A stretch of 64,000 nt of DNA from Riptortus pedestris (GCA_019009955.1 CM032228.1:127343001-127407000), one strand, 5' to 3'; shown: positions 10,396 through 22,953, numbered from the stretch's first letter. Translations and numbers: made by a program. Notes: generated by a model from the letters alone, not told the origin.

Positions 10396-13300
10396 GTTGG
10401 ATATTATTATAGTTTTATGTTTTTGAATTATAATAGCGTATAGTTAGAATGAGAAAATGTCTACTCAAAAGTTGTTTTATTTATATTTACATATTGAATA
10501 ATATGTGTATGTGCACATTTGTTTCTTCGATGTTTATCCACGTGGTGCTTGAGGTTTTATGCCTTTGATGTTCATTTCATTTATTTTTCTTTCAGCCAAT
10601 TCTTATAGATGGCAAAGGCCATCTTTTAGGCCGATTGGCTGCTATTGTTGCTAAAGCTGCCCTCAATGGAAATAGGATAGTTGTGGTTAGGACAGAACAG
10701 ATCAACATATCGGGTAATTTCTTCAGGTAAGGAGCCACAATTATTCTTATTTGTGAAAGCTAATACTTTACTCAATTTCCTCATTTATATATTTTTTACT
10801 CTCATAGTTCCTGGAATTAACGATTTTTTTTTTATTTTCCCAACTTAAGAATGATGTTAATTTTTTTTTTATTAAATTGGCTTAAAGTTAAAATTTATTG
10901 CCATCTTGTGAAAGAAACACTTCCTTCGTTTTATTGCCAACTTGTGAAATACACTTTCTTCGTTTATGGTTAAAACTTAAGAGTGGAAGTTAAGCTTTTG
11001 AGCTGGGCTTTCATCTTTTAACAGTTAATTTACTTACATTTATTTCAATAAAATGACATTATTTATTAAGTCCATATTTTCAAAGCTTTAACAAACATGT
11101 ATATATAAACAGTTTGTAACCATATATTTTTGAACAAAGATAATATTTTATGTCTTTAAATGTACATTACACTTCAGGGAAATTTTCATGTAGCACACTG
11201 CAAGGAATATCATATGTACCTAATCGTGTTTTCACCTTGTCTAAATTCTTATTGTTGACATGTCATTGGGGAAAGACAGAGTGTCAATCAACCCTTCATA
11301 ATAATCCTGTACTTTCAAACAAATTTTGCAACCGACTAGTTTCTATTAACATCCATCCATAGGTTAATGTAAATAAATAAGAAAGAACACATTAGGCATT
11401 TAATATATTTGATTTAAAAATGCAGCATATACTATTTAGCTAATAAATTTAATCAAATTAATCTAAAAGTAACATGAGAAATAAACTTTATTTTTTACAA
11501 ATCTTAATTTGTATTCATTAGGAACAGCATTTTTATTTTGAAAATTATTAGACAGTGCATGCACATGTCTATTAATTAATATGCTTTTATTTCAAAAGAA
11601 TCGGGGACACGTACATCCCTTTTAAAAAAAAAAAATCTCCGCATATTGATTTGGTACACATTATTATTTCATTACTTGTCAATTTTATATGGCCAAAGGG
11701 TTCAGGTTTTTCTTTTGGTGCTTGTGTATTATACCCAACACATGCTAGTTGCAATGTAGAGTGCGCCGCTGTTTTAGGCTTGAAGTACTACGATTGCTCG
11801 CTACCAAAGGAGGTAGGTAAAACAGCGGCACACTCTATAATGTAACTAGCATGTGTTGGATATAATACACAAGTACCTTTCTTTCTCTCAAACGGGGAAC
11901 TTCTTTTTTCACACTTTCTGGTACTACCCAAATTATCATTTTTAAGGCCTTTGGCGTTTGATGTTCATGCATCCAAATCAATGCAAGTTTGACTGTTTAA
12001 GCCTCACAATAATCAAAATTCTGATAACTCCATTATTTTACCAAATATAGTCAAATTATATTCATTAAAAAAGATTCAACCACTGGTGAACTAGTTGTCT
12101 CAGGTAACATTGCAAAATATGTTCTTATGGGCTCCTATTGTCTCTTGATAAAATATTGAACCAAATATCAAAGGAGGTACTTTTTTGGTTTCGCATCATT
12201 CCTTAGATAAGGTGATCTATTGATCCGTGTACTTGGTACTATCGTTGCAGGCCATAATAATTTTAATCCCATATTTGTTGGGTTTATTGAGTAAATATAT
12301 CTTGAATGGGCCATGCACCCTAGATCCCAATAATTAGTCATTATTTATAACAGATGAGCTTGGTAGTTTTATTTACAATGAACTCCTTATTGCCGATATT
12401 TGAGGAAAATTTGTTGTACTCTGATCTTAAAATGTGTGTTTTTATAAGAAAAATTGGAGTTCTTATATAACTACCAAAATTAGGTTCATGATCTGTGTTG
12501 TAAAATGTTGCTAACTTCATCAGAGATTGCAAATCCACTATCTCTTCATCTTTCACAAATGCCTTTCCTTTATAAGAATCAAAGTCAAAATATACATGTA
12601 ACCACATTATTACAACACACAACCGTCTCAATAAAAATAATTTCTCCGCTCTTGCGACCCATTCGTCAAATCAACGATGTTATTGTTAGAAAGGGTAAAT
12701 TGTCTTATCTTCAGAAGAATGAAGAAACACATTCCTCATATCCTTATAGATAAATGATTTGTGTAATACCTGGATGAATGGCCTCCTAGAGTGAATGCTA
12801 GTCATCTGACATTAATTAACATGAGGGGGGGGGGCTTGTTTGTTTATAAGAGGAAGGGTTGTTTTCTAGGGTTTAAGATTCTTGTTAACCCTTACCAGTA
12901 ATCATTTTTGTCGAGCACAGAATGACAGGGTTATTACTCATTTGAAAATATATAATATTAAATATATTCATCTTGTTGATTGTGTACATGTTTCTTTTCT
13001 AATACAATTTATTACTTATATTATATTTCCAATGTTCTAGGAGTAAGCTGAAATATTTGTCATTTTTGAGAAAAAGATGTAATGTTAATCCAGCTAGAGG
13101 ACCTTTTCACTTCAGGGCTCCTAGCAAGATTCTCTACAGAACCATAAGGGGCAAGTTCTCCTATTTTCTTTATTTTATATGTGTTTAATTATTTTCTGTC
13201 TCCATGACAATAAACATAATGCAAGTTGAGGTCTATGACTCTTTTATTTTATTTTTTTCAGTAATTCAAAGTTATATTTATAGCTCAGTTTTTTTGTTTT

Positions 13301-15323
13301 TTTTTTTGGGGGGGCTCAAGTTAGCCAAGCGAGTTAAAGCGTTGACCTTTATCTCACGTGGTAAACCTAGAGTGGCGAGTTTGATTCTTGTCTGGGCAAA
13401 GGAAATTATTTAGTGACGAAATTCATTAAATAACGTCCTAAAATCCCACCCTGGCTAGAAAAGGGTGGTAACCTGTAGATAACCCGTCCCAATTAGCCTC
13501 AGTTGCAAAAAGTGGACGTTAATAAATAACAACAACAATATTTTATTTTTTGCATGGATGCACTCCATGTTTTAGTATATTGTAGTTATCTCATGACTTA
13601 ATTTTCAAAAAATTTCTATAAATGTGGTCTGTCCTTCCTAGGGGATGACAAATGAAAATGAGGCCCATTTAAAATTATATGCATGTGTTTGTTAGTGATC
13701 TAGTGGTCATAATTTTTATTTCATCCTAGCTTGTAAGTAAAACTAAATATCAGTTTCATTAACAACATCGGACCAAGGGGAAGACACACAAATTTGAAAT
13801 ATTTCTGTTATGAGCCTAATCAGAAAATGTAGCAAATTTAATTTTCTACAATTATTATTTTTTACATTTTATTGTTTCTTATACATTTTAACTCTTGTAT
13901 TAAATGTGGTATGCATTTTTTTGTTTTGAGTCATCAGTACACTTCTTCTCCTATTAATTCTTTTCAAGCATCTTAGTTACCAGATACATCAAAGCCAACT
14001 TAAATTTTGTGTCATGTTTAGATAGGCTTCTAATTATAGGAAAAATTAAGAATAGATGTTGTCAGTTAAGTTGTGTGTCTAGCACATGGGAAAACTGCTT
14101 AGTTTGTACAGCGACTGCCTAGCTGACTTATATTTCTTAATTAATCTTTGCTCATGTCACTATAATATTTTGCCATTCGCTTAGAGCCTGGCATATTAAT
14201 AAAATAAAAATTATTCTGTAAAAAGGGCCATATTCGTTATTTCTTATAATCTTGCATTAAAAGTCACATATTCCAACATAACAATGTTTTGTATTTACTG
14301 GATTTAAAACTTCCTCATTTATCTACTCTTTGTTTTATTTTTATGTGGGGTCATGAAATGGAATGGTTAGAGTACTGTACTACCCATTTGCCAGCCAGTC
14401 GAATTCATTACCTTGTGTATGAACTATCCAGAAATGGCAGTGAAACTCATGATCAAGCTCCAATTTGTTGAGAATGAATTTGCTCATTTCAGTTCTATTC
14501 ATATAAAAGTTTCAGTAGAAAAGTGAACTGCTGGATTAGGATCTCATTGTACACTTTTGTCTTTTTCTGAGATGTTGCTTTCATTTTATTGAGGAAAAAC
14601 TAAAACAGATTTGAAAGTAGCTGAATCGAATTCAGCTATTAAGATTGTACTTTTGACTCAATTTTTATTTGATAGCTACCTAACCGTATATTTAAAAATT
14701 TCATGTATAAAACGAAAGAATAAAATTGTTAATGCATGGACAAAGTCTAACTAGTGTGGGTGGGGGTTTAGAGAAAGAGCAAAACGTGTATTCAGGAAAA
14801 TAAAGAGAGCTATTTCTATTTTTGTTCCTGGGCTTAACAAATCTGCTTAGTTTTTACCTCCCTCAATAACAGTCTTTGCTTTTTTATTCTTTTTTTTTCT
14901 TAGTACAGTACTTTCACTTAATATTTAAACATTTTTAATACTTTAAAAAAATCTTTTTTCAAATATCCAAATGTTTTGTTCCTCCAAAACAGTCTTCCTT
15001 GGGAAGCTCAAAATAATGTCTTTTTTTCAGAATTACAAGGGGGATGAAAATATGTCCTACTTGTAAATACCAAAAGAAAGCATGGGCTATATTTCATGAT
15101 GTTTATGGTTTCTATTACAGAAAAGTAGAAATTGGATGTTTAAACTATTGTGTGCTGCTTATATTACCTCTATTGGCTCTGCTTTGCAAAATTGAAGTCG
15201 AAATGACATGCTTACACTTTTTGTGCACATATCATATTTTTATTTAGCTATTTAAGGCAGATTCCAGAAAAGTACACTGAATGCTGTTTCTGAAGATAAA
15301 AGTATATTGTGTTGTTATTTCTT

Positions 15324-15402
<79 letters not shown>

Positions 15403-15639
15403 GCGTTGATGTTTTCGACCAGGTTGTATTTATATGTGGTGTGTTGTTCTTTTCGGAGTTTTGGTCAATGTTGGTGAAATGAATCTTAGTTTATGCCGAT
15501 ATTTGTAGAATCTTTATTTTCTCTTCCCTCTTTAATTTTTACAGCCCTGTGGAAGAGAAAATAAAGATTCTCGAAATATCGGCATAAACTAAGATTCATT
15601 TCACCAACATTGACCAAAACTCTGAAAAGAACAACACAC

Positions 15640-15676
<37 letters not shown>

Positions 15677-18600
15677 GTACAATGAAATACCAACACAATA
15701 TACTTTTATCTTCAGAAACAGCATTCAGTGTACTTTTCTGGAATCTGCCTTAAATAGCTAAATAAAAATATGATATGTGCACAAAAAGTGTAAGCATGTC
15801 ATTTCGACTTCAATTTAGTAATTAATACTTAGTTAAATCATTGTAAGCTGTTACATTGAAAAATGTTATAGAACCAATCTTGTTAAACATTCAATTTTCT
15901 ATAATTGTTCAATTCACTTTTTATCTTGAATATTTGTAGTTTATGCAGCCCTGCACAATAGAATTTTTCTGTACTTATTTAGGGCCTTAGATCTTGAGCT
16001 ATTTGATTTAACTCTTCCTGAGTGCCAACCTAAGCTGCAATATTTCTACCCATGATAATCATCTTCCAAAAGTATTCCTGTCACCCCTCTCTACTAACCT
16101 TTGATAAATAGCACTATGCTTCTAAATTTTTCCATTTAATTTGTTTACATTCTAATTTATAAGGACAATATTTCCTACCCCCCATAAAAAATAAATAATC
16201 ATTCATAATAAATTATCATAAATCATTTCGTTGTTTTTCTTTTCATATGTGGTAAAACAACCCATAATCTTGATAATGGCATCTCCTGGGATCTTCAGTA
16301 ATTCAAATGAGATTTCTTCGAGCTGGAGCTTTGTGATTTTTAAGAGACAGGACAAGGTGGTTGAATCCCTCCCATTGGCTTTGTCTGTCAGCTATGTGTA
16401 ATTTATGGCTGCCTTGTGCCTGAAAATGCTTCTGTGTCTCCTAGAATCTTCTAGCTCTTTTATTAGATTTCCCTTACGGGAAATCAGCAAGTTATTGAGG
16501 TTGTACTCATAACACAGCATTTGAAACATTTCCTCCAATTTGAAGATCCATCAATCCCAACCCAGGAGATGATGAAAATGAGGTCCGTTCAAAATTGTGT
16601 GTGTGTGTGTGTGCGTGCGTGCGTATATATATATAATTCGTCTGCTAACGCTGTAGTGGTTGTTACCAAACTCGAAGTACTTTTGTTATTTGAATAATAT
16701 GAAACTCAATTTTTTTAGTACAAATGAATGAATACAACATAGACTGTACCTTTAACTTTTTATGATACTGTGACAACAGATTGATTGTTGATTATCTGCT
16801 GGTTAAAAACCTTATAGATTTTTTTTAATGAGTTGAATTTTGATTGCCCATCTCATCTAGTGCAATAATATTGAGCCCCTGTGTAGTTTTTAATACGCGT
16901 AGATAGAAAAAAAATAAGGTTTCAAGCGAGTAAACAATATTAACATTCCAAAATATGCGACTATGTATTTTTTAAAGGCGTCGATGAGGTAAGAAATTTT
17001 GTCTATTTATTCTACTTTTGTTTTTAATTACAATTTCTCTTACTTTATAGGTATGGTCCCTCATAAAATTGAAAGAGGAAAGGCTGCATTAAGACGCATT
17101 AAGTTATTTGAAGGAATTCCACCTCCATATGATAAGAGGAAGCGTGTTGTTGTTCCTACTGCCATGCGAGTTCTGTGTTTAAAACCTGGTCGAGCATACT
17201 GTCACCTTGGTAGGCTGTCTTCCGAAGTAGGTTGGAAATACAAAGATGTTGTTCGAGCCCTGGAAACTAAAAGAAAAGTCAGAGCAGTTCTTGAAATTCG
17301 TAAAAGAAATGGATTAAAGGTAAATTATTTACACTGATACAAAATTCTTGTCTGATACAAAAACATATATTTTTTATTTACTAGGCAAATCTAAAATTCA
17401 TGTTGTTTTCCCATTTCCTAGTACCATTAATATTATGTGGTCACCACATGACTTCTTTGTATTCTAATTAGATTAAGTAAACAAAATGTTTTGCTGCATA
17501 TTTGAAGGTGATATTTAATATCTCCATCACATAGCAAGAAAAATGTCATTATATAATTTACTAGCTAAGGTACCGGGCAATTCATTTGAAGGCTGAATGG
17601 TGGTATTTTTTTGGCAAGACTTTACTTTGCACAATATTTTGACATTTACCTGTCCCAATGTTTAGGGTTTATACCCGTCGTATAATGTGTATATGTAAGA
17701 CTTCACTGTTCTCTGTCTTGTCATATTTCCCATCTCCTGTGCATTATGCATAGATTTGAATTATTAAGGACAAAATATTAACATAGATTTGAATTAATTT
17801 TTCCAGGTGAGGTACCTGGTAGTTCATATTGGAAAGAATTGATGGGCATATCAATATTTCTATGCAAATTACTTGCTTCATACATTGTTGTCGAAAAAAT
17901 GTATAGAACAAAAGTTACTCTAAATAACAAAGAAAACAACTTTTGTTATATGCACGTTTGTCAAAAAACAAATAGACAACGAAATATCGTGAATTTTTAT
18001 TTCAGGCCTCCCTTATAACCCCCACTCCCGTTCGAACCTAAAAATTTTAATATAGCTTATAATCATGGAAGAATTAATGCTAATTGACATACAGAGTTCT
18101 CTTAAGTTCGATTCAATCTTTAGTGCCCAATAAAATTGTTGGCTCCCGCTAAAGTTTTAGTGTATATCTCATTTATACTTTGTTATAAGACAAAAGTGAA
18201 TATCACAAAAGTTACTGCAAATAAAAAAAATGAACTACTTTTGTAATGTGCATACTTGCAGAAAAACGAATAGAAAACGAAATACCGTTATTTTTAAATT
18301 CAGGCCTCCCTTACAACCCCCACTCCTGCCCGTCCCTAGAAATGTTGGTATGGCTTATTATAATGAAGGCGCCCGTGCTAATACACATACCGAGTTTTAT
18401 TTAGTTCAGCTGAGTCTTCTGTTCCAAATAAAATTGTTCACTTCCCCTATAGGTTTTATCGTATATCTCTTTTATAATTTGGTATATGAAAAAAGTGTAT
18501 ATAACAAAAAGTCCGTCATGCATACGTGAAGTTTTACAGTAGAGAAATCTGCCTAATAACAACTGTACTAGTAAGAAACCTCTAAACCTATTCACGAGGA

Positions 18601-21600
18601 AAGAATAGTTAAGGAAACGGCCGCCAGAGCTCTCGGCGGAAAGTCCGAGCATAGCCGAATCCTGGCGACAACACACAGAATACAAATGCAAATATCTCGG
18701 TTAATATTCAAGATACAGAATAAATGTATAGAACAATATTTGTAGTAAATTTAATTTGCAATAAGATTGGTTCTATACAATTTTTCGATCCGATGTATAA
18801 TAACGGAGATATTTTGAATTTTTGAAAATCCCCCCGCTAAACCCCCCCTCCCACTGGTCCGATTTCAGCCGTTAACGAACTTGATCTTCCTTTTTACATA
18901 AAACGATTAAATACCGAGTTTGGTGACGATTAAACAAAAATTGCGACCGCTAGAGTGTTACCAGACAAATATATATATATATATATAGTTTTGAACGGAC
19001 CTCATTTTCGTCATGTCCTGGGTAGGATCTATGGACATTTGAAGACATTTTTCGAATATCTCCGTTATTATGCTTCGAATCGAAAATTTTTATAGAACCA
19101 ATCTTATTAAAAATGTAATGTTCTATAAATATTGTTATATACATGTTTTCACTATCTTGATTATTTACTGAGATATTTGCATTTCGGTCTTCAGTAAGGA
19201 CCACTCCTCATCTCGTATTTTCAATATTCTATTATGTTATGAAGCACTTTATTTGAAGCTTAAATACCAAATATTGTTCTCATTGAACTTTTAAGTTTTG
19301 AGATAAACGCAAATACGTGGTGCACGTGGGAAATCTGCTTAGTTAACGCAGCCCCTGTGTGACGGACTTTTATGTTCTTGACTCAAAAATGTTTTTTTGA
19401 TCTGTATCATACTCAATATTTATCCATTTCAGTCAACACTAAAATTCAAACTTGTTATTGGTTGAAATCAGTCCTGTCATAGGGGAGGAGGGGGGGGGGT
19501 TTCGAAAATTCAAGATGTCTTTTACGAGTCAGATTGTAAAAATGAACCAATCTTGATAAACTATTGATGGTCTACAATTGTTGTTCTATGCATTTTTTCT
19601 TATCTCAAATATTAAGCCAGATATTCGTAATTTCTTATTTTTAGTCTTCATTAATTCCTAAGCTGTTACAAACTTCGGACTGATATAATAGTCCAGCATG
19701 TTTAGAGATGGACTGCTCTGCTATAAGCTATTATATCAGTTCTTCTTCTATTGCCATTTGCTGCTTACTTATTATAGAAGTTACAGTGTCTTTCAAAGCA
19801 GATAGATGTCATAGGGATTCAATTTTCTCATTTTTAGCTTCCCTCTACTAGCATTCCCTGTATATCTACTCTGTCCCATTTTCAGTCTCAAGTACCGTTA
19901 CTCATTACCTGCAATTTACCCTTGCATATTTAGTCAGTACATTTTCTCAGTTGAGTGCTTCAAAATGTTGAGAAAAAGAATTTTTCCTGATGTGGAATTC
20001 CAATACATAGTACAAGGAAATAGAGATGTTCTTTATATATTGATAGAGTTTGAACACTATATTATGTTTGATATCAAAATTAACCCTATAAATTAATATT
20101 GCCCAATCCCCACTTCGTAGCAGATTTACCTACTGAAGTCATGATGTTAGTTTCTAAAAATACCCATTGAGTTCGTTGTGTGTGTGGGGGTGTGTGTGCG
20201 TACTGTAACCTCTGTCTTGAAATTGATTTTTTTTTCTCTCTAAATGTAATGATACTTTTTTGTTTGGAATTGAAACTATTAACAATATTTAGCTTTGATA
20301 TCAGTTTGTTGGCCTATTCTTTTTTCCCAAATGGCAGAACTGAATATGAAAAATTTTCATAAATCAAAAATTTACAAATAGGAATACTGACTGGGAGGGA
20401 AAGCACTGGGGTGATGTAATCAGTTATTTATGGTATTTATTAACATTGGCCTGTTAATATGTTAAACTTCACTGAAATTTCTATTTACGATTAATACAAT
20501 ATTTATAATCCAGATATAGAAATAAGTATTTTTAATAGAAGTTATTAGGTAAGTAAAATAGATATCTGTGTTCTGTTTGGGACTGCTTTTGAGGTAAAGA
20601 ATCGTTTATTCTTACAGAGTTTATTATATGGAATGCCATCCTTAATTATGATTTATACGGCTTATGATGTTTTAAAAGGAGAAAAAGAATTGATTAGAAA
20701 CTCTTTAATGTTTACTTTACTCGGCTCGCTTTTTGAATTTCCTGCCTCTTAACTGAAATGGCAACAACTGCTCCTGTCAAAATGTGAACCAGTTGCGTCA
20801 TTTAGTTAGTGTTTGACAACCATTGATTGAATGAATACTTATTTTGCATCACGACATTGCAAGGGTGCACACATAATGGCAAAAATCCATGATTACGATA
20901 AGAATTGCTCCCCTAATTGGGCGTTTGTACATAATGTCTGAATTATTCATACCACAGCAATGAAAATTACTACAGCACGAACAGAGGTGTACCATTATGA
21001 TTGTTTTTTCATTATTGGGAAGCAGGTAGTATCAACCCCTTTTCCTCCTAAATCTCACATGCAAAAATTGGCATGTTGGCTTTATATGTAAACAGCTTCA
21101 TGGAGGGAAGGAAGAATAAATGTAAGGTTTGGTAAGCCAAATTATCTAAACACCTTACAGTTTTTATAACATATATTTTGTTTCTTTCTTAACTGTCGTG
21201 AGTAAAATTAAATCAAATTTCAAAACTCTTATTTTTATTTAGATAAAACATTATAAAACTGAAATTTGTTAATTATAATATCTTATTTAGTTTGATAACT
21301 TAGCAGTATATTCTTAGTAATAATATTTTTGTTCTCTTTTGTGGTAAAAAAAATATATTAAATTAAAGGTTTGTTTTAAGTAATGTAAGAATGTTTTCAA
21401 AGAGTCCCCAAATTGACTTTCAGAAACTCTGTAGACACTTTAGTATAGTAAAAAAGAAAGAAGAAAACAAACATTATTATCCATTTTCAGGCAAATTGTT
21501 GTTTAAAAATTGTTCATTACATTTGCCGGAATTATAATTTTAAAGTTGTGTTTTTCAGGTTTCATCTTTAAGTAAGCCCCCCCCCCTTCCTATTGATTTC

Positions 21601-21970
21601 ATATCGACCATTAGGCAATATATATTACAAAATGTATTATTCCAAATTAAAAACCAAATATTGTTTTAATGGAACCTTTACTATTTTATAAATGTATATA
21701 AATATTGATGTGATGTCATCAATTATGAAACCTTTTCTAGAGATCAATATGCATAATGTGACATCGTCAATTAACATTTTAATGCAGCCCTTGCAGGGCA
21801 GATTTTTATTATTATTATTTTTGAGTTATTATGAAACTTCACAATAAGCAGTAGAAAGGTGTTCTAATTATTTTCATTATTTTCAGAAACTGACGAAACA
21901 AGCAAAACAGAAGATGTCGAAGGCAAATGCAAGATATACAGCTGTTATCAATTCTTATGGATACCGATAA
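10375..21970 (+). CDS. RpL13A: Ribosomal protein L13A (uL13), complete five-exon gene
   Basis: The coding exons are 10375-10395, 10596-10726, 13041-13150, 17051-17319 and 21887-21970. They join in frame to a 204-aa protein, the usual length for animal uL13, a component of the 60S subunit. Recognised blocks are [104 protein letters not shown] and the C-terminal INSYGYR. Introns 1, 2 and 4 are GT-AG. Intron 3 begins GCAAGT, a GC-AG intron. Introns 2-4 (2.3, 3.9 and 4.6 kb) are long for a ribosomal protein gene and hold a SINE, family H and B copies and two large inverted repeats. A TOP start precedes it and AATAAA follows the stop by 12 nt. No frameshift or stop was seen, so this is the functional gene, not a processed copy. 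Confidence 0.97.
10596..10726 (+). CDS. RpL13A: RpL13A exon 2
   Basis: The acceptor is TTTCTTTCAG and the donor is AG followed by GTAAGG. The exon encodes PILIDGKG to SGNFF and splits an Arg codon (AG|G) with exon 3. Confidence 0.95.
10727..13040 (+). other. RpL13A intron 2
   Basis: A 2.3-kb GT-AG intron. Apart from the inverted repeat at 11717-11877 it holds no recognised element. No C/D-box small nucleolar RNA could be supported. Confidence 0.8.
11717..11877. repeat. Inverted repeat, 60-bp arms with a 41-bp spacer
   Basis: Positions 11717-11776 (GGTGCTTGTGTATTATACCC onward) and 11818-11877 are inverted copies with a few mismatches. It lies in RpL13A intron 2. It could be a small fold-back MITE. 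No target duplication was identified. Confidence 0.8.
13041..13150 (+). CDS. RpL13A: RpL13A exon 3
   Basis: It follows AATGTTCTAG and encodes [20 protein letters not shown] to YRTIRG. It ends at AGG G followed by the GC donor GCAAGT. The nearest GT would break the frame into exon 4. Confidence 0.95.
13309..13538 (+). mobile_element. tRNA-derived SINE copy in RpL13A intron 3
   Basis: Full-length copy with head GGGGCTCAAGTTAGCCAAGC, B-box-like GGCGAGTTTGATTCTTG, body GGCTAGAAAAGGGTGGTAAC, and the tail TTAATAAATAACAACAAC. Confidence 0.85.
14085..14140 (+). mobile_element. Family H right-end fragment
   Basis: AGCACATGGGAAAACTGCTT and a diverged GCGACTGCCTAGCTGAC stem-loop region are all that remains. 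Confidence 0.55.
15188..15816. repeat. Large inverted repeat with TA tracts in its arms, in RpL13A intron 3
   Basis: The left arm (15188-15527) and right arm (15551-15816) are inverted copies. They share the outer AAATTGAAGTCGAAATGACA and the inner GGAAGAGAAAATAAAGATTC. They differ mainly in microsatellite length: the left has a TA tract of about 70 bp (15330-15399), the right a shorter TA tract next to a CA tract. The spacer is 23 bp. The arms are otherwise alike over roughly 260 bp, so the structure is young or maintained. Confidence 0.9.
16460..16690 (+). mobile_element. Family H left half with TG tract
   Basis: Left end GATTTCCCTTACGGGAAATC, then TTGAGGTTGTACTCATAAC and GATGAAAATGAGGTCCG, run into a TG/CG/TA tract at 16597-16635 and then the CTGTAGTGGTTGTTACCAAA block. 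Confidence 0.75.
17051..17319 (+). CDS. RpL13A: RpL13A exon 4
   Basis: It follows TACTTTATAG and starts GT ATG, completing the Gly codon begun in exon 3. It encodes [20 protein letters not shown] through KRNGLK and ends in phase 0 before GTAAAT. It is the largest exon and holds the conserved C-terminal half of uL13. Confidence 0.95.
17561..18508 (+). mobile_element. Family B copy in RpL13A intron 4
   Basis: It starts ACTAGCTAAGGTACCGGGCA and continues with GGCTGAATGGTGGTATTTTT and TTTACTTTGCACAATATTTT. It then holds two copies of the internal block that includes CAGGCCTCCCTTA. It is cut at 18508 by a family H right end in the opposite orientation. Confidence 0.75.
18511..18985 (-). mobile_element. 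Family H copy, right half
   Basis: Starts with a deleted right end (GTCCGTCATG followed directly by CATACGTGAAG). Internal blocks follow: CTCGGTTAATATTCAAGATA, CCACTGGTCCGATTTCAGCC and GACCGCTAGAGTGTTACCAG. A TA tract lies at 18969-18987. Confidence 0.8.
18988..19380. mobile_element. Family H rearranged copy with plus-strand right end
   Basis: After the TA tract there is a minus-strand left block (TTTTGAACGGACCTCATTTT), then plus-strand right-half sequence ending in CACGTGGGAAATCTGCTTAG, GCAGCCCCTGTGTGACGGAC and a T run. It looks like recombination between two copies. Confidence 0.7.
19381..21886 (+). other. 3' part of RpL13A intron 4
   Basis: AT-rich intron. Fragments of family H internal sequence recur at 19440-19620, with a G run near 19485. 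No exon or RNA gene was supported. It ends in TTATTTTCAG. Confidence 0.6.
21887..21970 (+). CDS. RpL13A: RpL13A exon 5 (terminal)
   Basis: It encodes [20 protein letters not shown] then INSYGYR and the TAA stop (21968-21970). The acceptor is TTATTTTCAG. SYGY at the C-terminus is the usual end of animal uL13. Confidence 0.95.
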   Translation, partial: KLTKQAKQKMSKANARYTAVINSYGYR

Positions 21971-21981
21971 AGTTTTATTTG

Positions 21982-21987
21982 AATAAA
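21982..21987 (+). promoter_or_regulatory. RpL13A poly(A) signal AATAAA
   Basis: AATAAA begins 12 nt after the stop codon, followed by a T-rich stretch. The short 3' UTR is typical of ribosomal protein mRNAs. Confidence 0.8.
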
Positions 21988-22180
21988 CTTTTTTTTTAAT
22001 TGTATGAGTGTTTTATTTCTTCTAGTCTTATTTGATCAGTTTTGTTTTTGAGTTGTGATTCATTTTAAAACATGAAATTAGCTTATTGCCAGCTAAATTG
22101 TAGTTGATGTTGTCACCGACACCACCTTCATTACTACTATAGAGTATCATTATACTTCACTAATTCTTAAGTAATATTTT

Positions 22181-22953
22181 AGCAGATTTCTCTTAAAGGA
22201 AATCAGCTATTGAGGTTCTACTCATTACGTGATTATTGAAAAAAATGTCCTGAAATGTACATGGATCCTTCCCAGGAGGTCCCAGTCTGCTACTGCTCTA
22301 GGGGTCAATTTTTGTTTAATCATGATCATATTGTTAACAGATGATATCAGCGGTAGAGTATTAGGGTAGGGGAATTTCAGAAATTGAAATATCTCCATTA
22401 TTTTAAGTCAGGTCAAAAAATTGTATAGAACCATTCTTATTGCAAATAAATGATGTTATATATGTATTTTCCCTATTGTACATATTAATTGATTTCGTAG
22501 TTTTCAGCCTTCAGTAATCCCCCACTCCTACACGTCATATTAACAATAAGATGTTATATCACGAACCTCTTGAAAATACCAAATATTGTTTTTAAAGAAC
22601 CTTTATTATACCAGATACGTGCAAATTTGTTGTGTCACCCATAAAGATTCTAAGCTCTTGTCTCAAAAATGTTTATTTCATCTAATCAATACCCGACATT
22701 TAACCGTTTGAGGCAACACGAAATACCATATTTGTTATATGCTGGAATAGGAGGGGGGGGGGTAGTTTCGAAAATTTAGTAACTTGAATATTAGGCGAGT
22801 TATTTGTTTTCAGTCTTCATAACATTAAACCCTATTTTCTACTCATCTGCTTTTTTACATAGCTAGAGAATATGTGGAGGGATGAGATCTCTTGTGTGGC
22901 ATAGGCAGCATGTTGGAAAATCTGCTTAGTTAGGCAGTCTCTGCATGGCACAT
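22181..22953 (+). mobile_element. Family H copy, both ends present
   Basis: Left end AGCAGATTTCTCTTAAAGGA; right end GGAAAATCTGCTTAGTTAGG with a decayed stem-loop. The central microsatellite is lost. The interior carries the AACAATAAGATGTTATAT and AATACCAAATATTG blocks also seen in the longer copies. Confidence 0.8.

Noticed and set aside
10396..21886. C/D-box small nucleolar RNAs in RpL13A introns, as in vertebrates
   Set aside because: A few TGATG-like words (for example near 20662, with a CTGA near 20752) occur, but no pair with terminal stem and correct boxes was convincing.
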